Shown here piece by piece: positions 59,556 through 64,000 of a stretch of DNA of 64,000 nt. Numbering within the stretch: position 1 is the stretch's first letter; each line of letters opens with the position of its first letter. The stretch comes from Massilia sp. CFBP 13721 (GTDB taxonomy: Bacteria; Pseudomonadota; Gammaproteobacteria; Burkholderiales; Burkholderiaceae_D). The stretch is from NCBI RefSeq assembly GCF_014842025.1, contig NZ_JACYUY010000006.1:62001-126000 (forward strand), given 5' to 3'. Under the pieces are notes generated by a model. It was given only the letters and a program-made list of their open reading frames with translations. It did no database searches and was not told the origin of the DNA. The position numbers were made by a program, and so were the translations under genes.

Positions 59556-61561
59556 CAGAACGTGAATCCAAGTGAGAAGTGCAGGCGCGCCTTGCGCACC
59601 GCCTGGCCATAGGCGAGGTCGACGTTGATCGGGCCGACCGGGCTGCGCCAGCGCGCGCCGACGCCGTAGCCGTATTCGGGTTTGAGGTCCTTGAATTTGT
59701 CGGCGGCGTTACCCGCATCGACGAAGAAGGCGACGCCCCATGGCGGCCGGAACCAGTACTGGTACTCGGCGCCGCCGGTCAGCAGGTAGCGCGCGCCGAC
59801 GATCGCTTCACCTTCGCGCACGCCCAGCTGCTGGTAGCCGTAGCCGCGCACCGACTGGTCGCCGCCGGCACGGAACAGGAAGCTGCTCGGCACGCCGACC
59901 TTGTCTTTCGAGAACACGGCGCCGGCTTCGGCCTTCAGGATCAGGGTGCCGCTGCTGCCCACCGGGCGGTAATACACGCCGCGCGAATAGCCGCGGATGA
60001 ATTTTTCGTCGGTGAACAGGGGCAGCGGCGCGATGCCCAGCTGCCAGTTGAGCGCATAGCCGCGGGTCGGCTGCAGCAGGTCGTCGAGCTTGCGGCGGGT
60101 GACGCTGTAGGTGACGGGAATACTCTTGCTGTATTCGGTGTCGATGCCGCCCGCGACCTGGCGCCGTTCGGCCAGGGCCTCGATATTCACGCTGCGCTCG
60201 AGTTCCGGCGTGCCCCAGGAGCGGCGTGCGCTGACGCTGGCGGTGGTCGTGATTTCGCCGCGCAGGTCGGTACGTTCGAAGCCGCCGCCGACGCTGTCGT
60301 TGTAGCCGTTCGGCGTGGTCGGCCAATAGAAATCGGCACGCGCCAGCTGGTGCTTCTGTTCGTAGATCAGGTCGCTCTTCATGCGCTTGCCGAACACGTT
60401 CAGGTCGTCGTAGCTGAGCGACGCACGGCCGCCGGTATTGGTCGAGAAACCGACACCGACCTCGACGTTTTTCTGCTTGTTTTCGGTAACGCGCACCAGC
60501 ACCGGCAAGACGGTCGGGCCGGGCGCGGTGGGCGGCTTGACGCCGGTGGTGGCCGCGCCCGCAACGGCGTCTCCGGTGGCGGCTTGCGCAGTGGCGGCCG
60601 CAGGCGCGGGTGGCGCCGTGCCGTCCTGGCCGGCCGGGGCATCTTCGTCGTCCTTGAGTTCCTGGATCTCGGCGGCGAGCACGGCGCGCATGTCGGCGCT
60701 GACTTCGACGGTGGCGAAATAGCCGGTTTCCTGCAGCCGCGCCTGTAAAGCCTGGAGCGCGGCTTCGGTGTACATGTCGCCCGGCTTGATCTTGTTCAGG
60801 TTCGTAATCACTTCGCGCGGATAGCGTTTCAGGCCGCGGATGCGCAGTTCGCCGAAACGCATTTCCGGACCGCTGTCGATTACCACGCGCAGGGACGCCT
60901 TGTTGGCCTCGGGGTCGACCGTGGCGCTGGTTTCGACCAGCTGGGCACGGGGGAAGCGCGACTGCATCACTTCGCGCAGCAAGTCGCGCTTGGCCGCTTC
61001 CCAGTCGCCCTGGCGGAAACGCGCGCCGACCGGCAGCGACCAGCGGTTGCGCAGCGCGGACGCGTCATATGGCGCCCCGCCTTGTTCGAAGGGAACGAAA
61101 CCCTGCAGCACGAGGTCGAGGTCGCTTACCAGCGTCGGCTGGCCGGGATCGACGACGATGCGCGCCACGGGCGTGCCGCCGCTGGTGTCCAGCCCGGCGG
61201 TAATCTTGGGCGAATAATAGCCCTCGGTGGCGATCAGGGTGCGTGCCTCTTCCGGCGCCGCCTTGACCAGGCGCTGCAGCTGGTCGAGGTCGACGCGCGG
61301 GTTGCCGCGCCAGCGCAGCAGGTCGAGGTTGTCTTCAAGCAAATCGTCAAGCTTGCCCGGCGCATCGATGCGGACCGTGTACTTGATCCCTTGGGCCGCT
61401 TGGGCCTCTGGGGCATTCGGCGCCGGCACGCCTGCCTCTGCTTCCTGGGCATACGCGCCTTGCGCGCCCAGTACGGCATACACGGATAGCATGATTTGTG
61501 CCAAAATCCGTGATTGCCTTGGCGCCGCCTGCGCGCTCCGGTTGGATGGTGCGAGAACCAT
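59555..61561 (-). CDS. tamA: Translocation and assembly module outer-membrane protein TamA
   Basis: A 668-residue BamA-superfamily protein. After a signal peptide (ILAQIMLSVYAVLGAQGAYA) come POTRA-like repeats to about residue 330, interrupted by a Pro/Ala/Gly-rich insert (QDGTAPPAPAAATAQ, about residues 305-345) not typical of the family. The 16-strand barrel follows, with SVRGYGYQQLGVREGEAIVG (the conserved loop-6 VRGY) and a C-terminal barrel signal ending HFSLGFTF. It is transcribed just before tamB. GGAGA precedes ATG 61561. The insert in the last POTRA region is an oddity. Confidence 0.93.
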   Translation of the reverse strand: MVLAPSNRSAQAAPRQSRILAQIMLSVYAVLGAQGAYAQEAEAGVPAPNAPEAQAAQGIKYTVRIDAPGKLDDLLEDNLDLLRWRGNPRVDLDQLQRLVKAAPEEARTLIATEGYYSPKITAGLDTSGGTPVARIVVDPGQPTLVSDLDLVLQGFVPFEQGGAPYDASALRNRWSLPVGARFRQGDWEAAKRDLLREVMQSRFPRAQLVETSATVDPEANKASLRVVIDSGPEMRFGELRIRGLKRYPREVITNLNKIKPGDMYTEAALQALQARLQETGYFATVEVSADMRAVLAAEIQELKDDEDAPAGQDGTAPPAPAAATAQAATGDAVAGAATTGVKPPTAPGPTVLPVLVRVTENKQKNVEVGVGFSTNTGGRASLSYDDLNVFGKRMKSDLIYEQKHQLARADFYWPTTPNGYNDSVGGGFERTDLRGEITTTASVSARRSWGTPELERSVNIEALAERRQVAGGIDTEYSKSIPVTYSVTRRKLDDLLQPTRGYALNWQLGIAPLPLFTDEKFIRGYSRGVYYRPVGSSGTLILKAEAGAVFSKDKVGVPSSFLFRAGGDQSVRGYGYQQLGVREGEAIVGARYLLTGGAEYQYWFRPPWGVAFFVDAGNAADKFKDLKPEYGYGVGARWRSPVGPINVDLAYGQAVRKARLHFSLGFTF

Positions 61562-61647
61562 GGGTCTCCGTCTCAGTGTAAAAGCTGAGCAAATCTTAAC
61601 GGAATTGCAAAAATGGTGGCGGACGTTTAACTTCCGGAATACAACAC

Positions 61648-62358
61648 ATGCACCTTCCCGATACCGCCCTCGTTCTCTTCAGTGGAGGACAGGATTCGAC
61701 CACCTGCCTGGCCTGGGCGCTGCAGCGTTATGCGCGCGTCGAAACCATCGGCTTCGATTATGGCCAGCGCCATGCGATCGAGCTGGCAGTGCGGCCAACC
61801 GTGCTCGAGAAAATGCGCGGCTTGTCGCCCGAATGGGACACGCGCCTGGGCGAGGACCACATGATCGACCTGTCGCTGCTCGGCCGTATTTCCGATACGG
61901 CGCTGACCAGCAATGTCGCCATCGAAATGCAGGCGAATGGTTTACCAAACACCTTCGTGCCAGGGCGCAATTTGATGTTCATGATGGTGGCGGCGACGGT
62001 GGCTTACCGGCGCGGCCTGACCGTGCTGGTGGGCGGCATGTGCGAGACCGATTTCTCGGGCTATCCGGATTGCCGCGACGATACGATGAAGGCGCTGCAA
62101 GTGGCCCTGAACCTGGGCATGGCGACGCGCCTGAAAGTCGAAACGCCGCTGATGTGGATCGACAAGAAACAGACCTGGCAACTGGCCGAACAGGCCGGCG
62201 GCACGGCGCTGGTCGACCTGGTGCGTTTCGAGACCCACACCTGCTACCTGGGCGAGCGCGGAGAACGCCACGACTGGGGCTATGGCTGCGGCAGCTGCCC
62301 GGCCTGCGAACTGCGCGCCCGTGGCTACGCCCAGTTCGCCGCAGAGAAGACCGCTTAA
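61648..62358 (+). CDS. queC: 7-cyano-7-deazaguanine synthase
   Basis: A 236-residue enzyme that converts 7-carboxy-7-deazaguanine and ammonia to preQ0, in queuosine biosynthesis. The ATP-pyrophosphatase loop SGGQDST is at residues 12-18; most QueC have SGGLDS or [20 protein letters not shown] is the substrate-binding segment. The C-terminal zinc site is [13 protein letters not shown] plus the preceding cysteine in [10 protein letters not shown]. No other queuosine gene (queD, queE, queF) is nearby. It is divergent from tamA and overlaps the end of the next minus-strand gene by three bases. Confidence 0.96.
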   Translation: MHLPDTALVLFSGGQDSTTCLAWALQRYARVETIGFDYGQRHAIELAVRPTVLEKMRGLSPEWDTRLGEDHMIDLSLLGRISDTALTSNVAIEMQANGLPNTFVPGRNLMFMMVAATVAYRRGLTVLVGGMCETDFSGYPDCRDDTMKALQVALNLGMATRLKVETPLMWIDKKQTWQLAEQAGGTALVDLVRFETHTCYLGERGERHDWGYGCGSCPACELRARGYAQFAAEKTA

Positions 62359-62732
62359 ACGGCTACCTTGTGTACGGTGCGGTTGCGCCGTGCACGGCTG
62401 ACCAGGTACCAGACCAGGGCCAGCGGCAACAGCAGCGGCAGCAGGAAGGGCACGATCGTCGCCGTCACGGCCAGGCCGGCAATCGCCAGCGCACCGACGA
62501 TGACGACCCCGACGCCGGTCAGCACCACCGCCAGCACCGCGCCCACCACCACCGTCACCAGCAAGCCGATCAGCGTGCCGCCGCCGGCCAGCAGGAGGCC
62601 GAACAGGGCGCCGAGCGGACCATCGAATTCCTCGCCGTCGATGTGGAAGCTGGCGTCCCCAAAGCTGAACAGCATGTCCCACAGCAGCAGGGCGCACAGG
62701 AATAAAACGAGGTAGGGAACGATCTTTTTCAT
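62355..62732 (-). CDS. Hypothetical inner-membrane protein (125 residues)
   Basis: A 125-residue protein made of a first helix ([19 protein letters not shown]), an acidic loop ([12 protein letters not shown]), two long hydrophobic Val/Gly/Leu-rich stretches (about residues 40-95 and 95-112) and a basic tail ([14 protein letters not shown]). It resembles no named family I recognise. AGGAAG precedes ATG 62732, which I prefer over the longer frame starting at 62984. It is convergent with queC, and the stop codons overlap. Confidence 0.7.
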   Translation of the reverse strand: MKKIVPYLVLFLCALLLWDMLFSFGDASFHIDGEEFDGPLGALFGLLLAGGGTLIGLLVTVVVGAVLAVVLTGVGVVIVGALAIAGLAVTATIVPFLLPLLLPLALVWYLVSRARRNRTVHKVAV

Positions 62733-62860
62733 GGCAGCTTCCTCTGAAGTGGGATGGGATGGCTTCACTGTAGGTAGGTGAAGCGTGCCGGGCCAGCGCT
62801 CTGCGACGGGCGGCGTTTTTGACGGGCCGGAGCGCAGAGGACGCCGACGAACATCGCGCG

Positions 62861-63034
62861 AGAACCTATCCCAGTGGGGAGGAGGAAGTTGATGGCGACA
62901 TGCGCGTAGGCGATGCATGGCAAGTGGGGGCAAGGCGCGAGGAGGCCGCGTGGCGGCGCCACGCAACGACGAGCAACGCAGCACCCGCTTGTCAGGCGCG
63001 TCAGCAACGACTCATCCCCATTGGGATAGGTTCT
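62861..63034. repeat. MITE-like element with 20-base terminal inverted repeats
   Basis: AGAACCTATCCCAGTGGGGA at 62861-62880 is matched by the complement TCCCCATTGGGATAGGTTCT at 63015-63034 with one mismatch. Each arm is also partly palindromic (TCCC/GGGA). The roughly 134 bases between contain GGCGGCGCC and no gene. This resembles a small non-autonomous element, or the same paired-hairpin design as copies A-G with different sequence. It fills much of the 367-base gap between the membrane protein and the proline-rich gene. Confidence 0.75.
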
Positions 63035-63040
63035 TTAACC

Positions 63041-63068
63041 TTGCAAAGCGCAGAGCGCCGCCTATACT
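63041..63068 (+). promoter_or_regulatory. Sigma70-type promoter for the proline-rich gene
   Basis: TTGCAA (63041-63046) and TATACT (63063-63068) are 16 bases apart. Transcription would start near 63075 and give a leader of about 25 bases that contains the AGGAGG ribosome site before ATG 63100. The -35 box lies just outside the right end of the MITE-like element. Confidence 0.6.
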
Positions 63069-63099
63069 GACAGCCTGCTCTGTTGTAGGAGGGATCCTC

Positions 63100-63318
63100 A
63101 TGCATATCGTCAGCTCAACGATGAAGGTGCATCGCACTGCGCCGCCAGTCCTGGCGGGGGGAGGACCGAAGGGTCCGCCATCGGCCCCGCCTACCATCCC
63201 GCCCATCATCATCAACCCGTTCAATCGGGAAGCACCGAAACAGCGGATCATCGACCCGTTCCGCACGCCGCCGCCACCGCCAGTGCGCCCGCCAGGGCTG
63301 CCAGGCATGCGCATCTGA
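63100..63318 (+). CDS. Small proline-rich protein (72 residues)
   Basis: A 72-residue protein, MHIVSSTMKVHRTAPPVLAG followed by a Pro-rich body (PPSAPPTIPPIIINPF, then PPPPPVRPPGLPGMRI). It has no signal or membrane helix; two repeats of an INPF/IDPF motif (INPFNRE, IDPFRTP) are present. A promoter at 63041-63068 and a perfect AGGAGG ribosome site support a real gene. The polyproline stretch could require elongation factor P for translation. Family and function are unknown. Confidence 0.65.
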   Translation: MHIVSSTMKVHRTAPPVLAGGGPKGPPSAPPTIPPIIINPFNREAPKQRIIDPFRTPPPPPVRPPGLPGMRI

Positions 63319-63439
63319 AGCCGGCGGCGCAATCGTGCAAAACAATGCCCGGTTTTATTCGTTTGCTATCGCATCGTCCCTGCTATTTCCTCTATGATCT
63401 TGTCTTTGGGCGAAAGCCTGGCAGAGGAACTAGAGAGCG

Positions 63440-63946
63440 ATGAACGACGACGTAAACGACCTGGAATCGGGCGACGAAGATGGCCCGGTGCAGGAACCGC
63501 GCCTGTGGCAAGGCAATGGCTGGACCGCACGCGTGATCAAGAACGATGACGACGAAGGCTGGGCCGTCGCCATGTACAAGGATGGCGAACCGGAACCGGC
63601 GCTGGTCGGTCCGTGGACGATGGGCCGCGACAAGAAGAATCCCAAGCCGCTTGACGTGAACGCCTTCAACACGCTGATCAAGACGGCTTCGGAAGTCATC
63701 CGCCGCCACGAGCAGCACCTGCACGCGATCCTGCATAAAAGCCTGTACGTCTGGACCGAAGGCACCGGCGAACTGAAGGTAACGCTCGACATCAAGCCCG
63801 ACGACGACGACCCCTACGCGATCCTCACCGCGACCGACCAGATGAGCGAGCAGGTGGCGCAAGTGCGTGTATCCGCGAACTTCAAGCTTACGCCAAGTAC
63901 GGCGCAGGCCTGGATCGAGAACGAATTCAAGGCGCCGCGCGGCTGA
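63440..63946 (+). CDS. Hypothetical acidic protein (168 residues)
   Basis: A 168-residue cytoplasmic protein with a very acidic N-terminus (MNDDVNDLESGDEDGP), then WQGNGWTARVIKNDDDEGWA, a helix around VNAFNTLIKTASEVIRRHEQ and a beta-rich C-terminus (LKVTLDIKPDDDDPYAILTA). No known motif is apparent. GAGAGCG before ATG 63440 gives a modest ribosome site. It is probably conserved in close relatives and of unknown role. Its stop is 54 bases before the window ends, and nothing further is seen there. Confidence 0.7.
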   Translation: MNDDVNDLESGDEDGPVQEPRLWQGNGWTARVIKNDDDEGWAVAMYKDGEPEPALVGPWTMGRDKKNPKPLDVNAFNTLIKTASEVIRRHEQHLHAILHKSLYVWTEGTGELKVTLDIKPDDDDPYAILTATDQMSEQVAQVRVSANFKLTPSTAQAWIENEFKAPRG

Positions 63947-64000
63947 GGCGTGTCGCACGTGCACGCGTCATGCGTGCCCTGTCCCGGAACTAGCAGCCCA

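Noticed and set aside
55458..59612. A 1384-codon open frame on the plus strand across tamB, with similar very long open frames opposite other genes (8825-10897, 10392-13106, 51270-54068)
   Set aside because: They lie fully antisense to genes with clear catalytic or family motifs, and their translations are Arg/His/Gln/Ala-rich as expected from the reverse of GC-rich codons. No ribosome sites or recognisable domains.
62861..63034. Insertion sequence
   Set aside because: Terminal inverted repeats exist, but the 174-base interval has no room for, and no trace of, a transposase. It is listed as a MITE-like repeat only.

Overview
The window is GC-rich, densely coded DNA from a Gram-negative bacterium. 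I infer a betaproteobacterium of the Oxalobacteraceae (Massilia, Telluria, Duganella or Janthinobacterium type). The reasons are the PhaM-type polyhydroxybutyrate granule protein, the DUF3325-PepSY-DUF3649 iron module, TamA/TamB, a FadN-type beta-oxidation operon and the codon bias. No rRNA, tRNA, CRISPR array, prophage or intact insertion sequence was found.

Layout. 1-4683: sulfonate-sulfur acquisition, with an sfnB-like fragment divergent from ssuEADCB. 4684-5174: an unusually AT-rich gap leading into a 67-residue gene. 5175-7859: an EEP phosphatase, cardiolipin synthase and Hsp15. 8181-15242: a TetR regulator followed by fatty-acid beta-oxidation genes. 15264-21320: a ferric-siderophore module, with a minus-strand PepSY reductase-like group and a plus-strand TonB receptor sharing a Fur-box region. 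21408-25520: two tandem secreted HAF-repeat/PKD paralogues. 25758-34638: a MHYT hybrid kinase, an MFS exporter with a divergent AraC regulator, a GGDEF-EAL protein and an EAL/HDOD protein. 34790-42578: a Tat-exported phosphoesterase, DUF4142, Tag, an MnmC with a shrunken methyltransferase half, and a soluble kinase with a REC-TPR protein. 42796-48904: a giant patatin-like membrane protein, PhaM and two DUF3108 proteins. 49172-54077: a MukFEB/MksFEB-type SMC operon without a nuclease subunit. 54269-63946: TamB/TamA, QueC, small membrane proteins and two tiny proline-rich proteins.

The most striking feature that the genes do not explain is a family of seven paired palindromic intergenic elements (7878-8058, 14347-14440, 33167-33310, 37662-37830, 42644-42792, 48916-49002, 54147-54249). 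They share the ends CGTAGGGTGG and CCACGCG. Inside these ends most units carry a small hairpin whose stem sequence differs from copy to copy while staying complementary. All seven lie just 3' of a plus-strand gene, and three sit between convergent genes. An eighth element of the same architecture but different sequence lies at 62861-63034.

Functions were assigned by motif recognition and gene context only. Assignments resting on family resemblance alone are marked with lower confidence.
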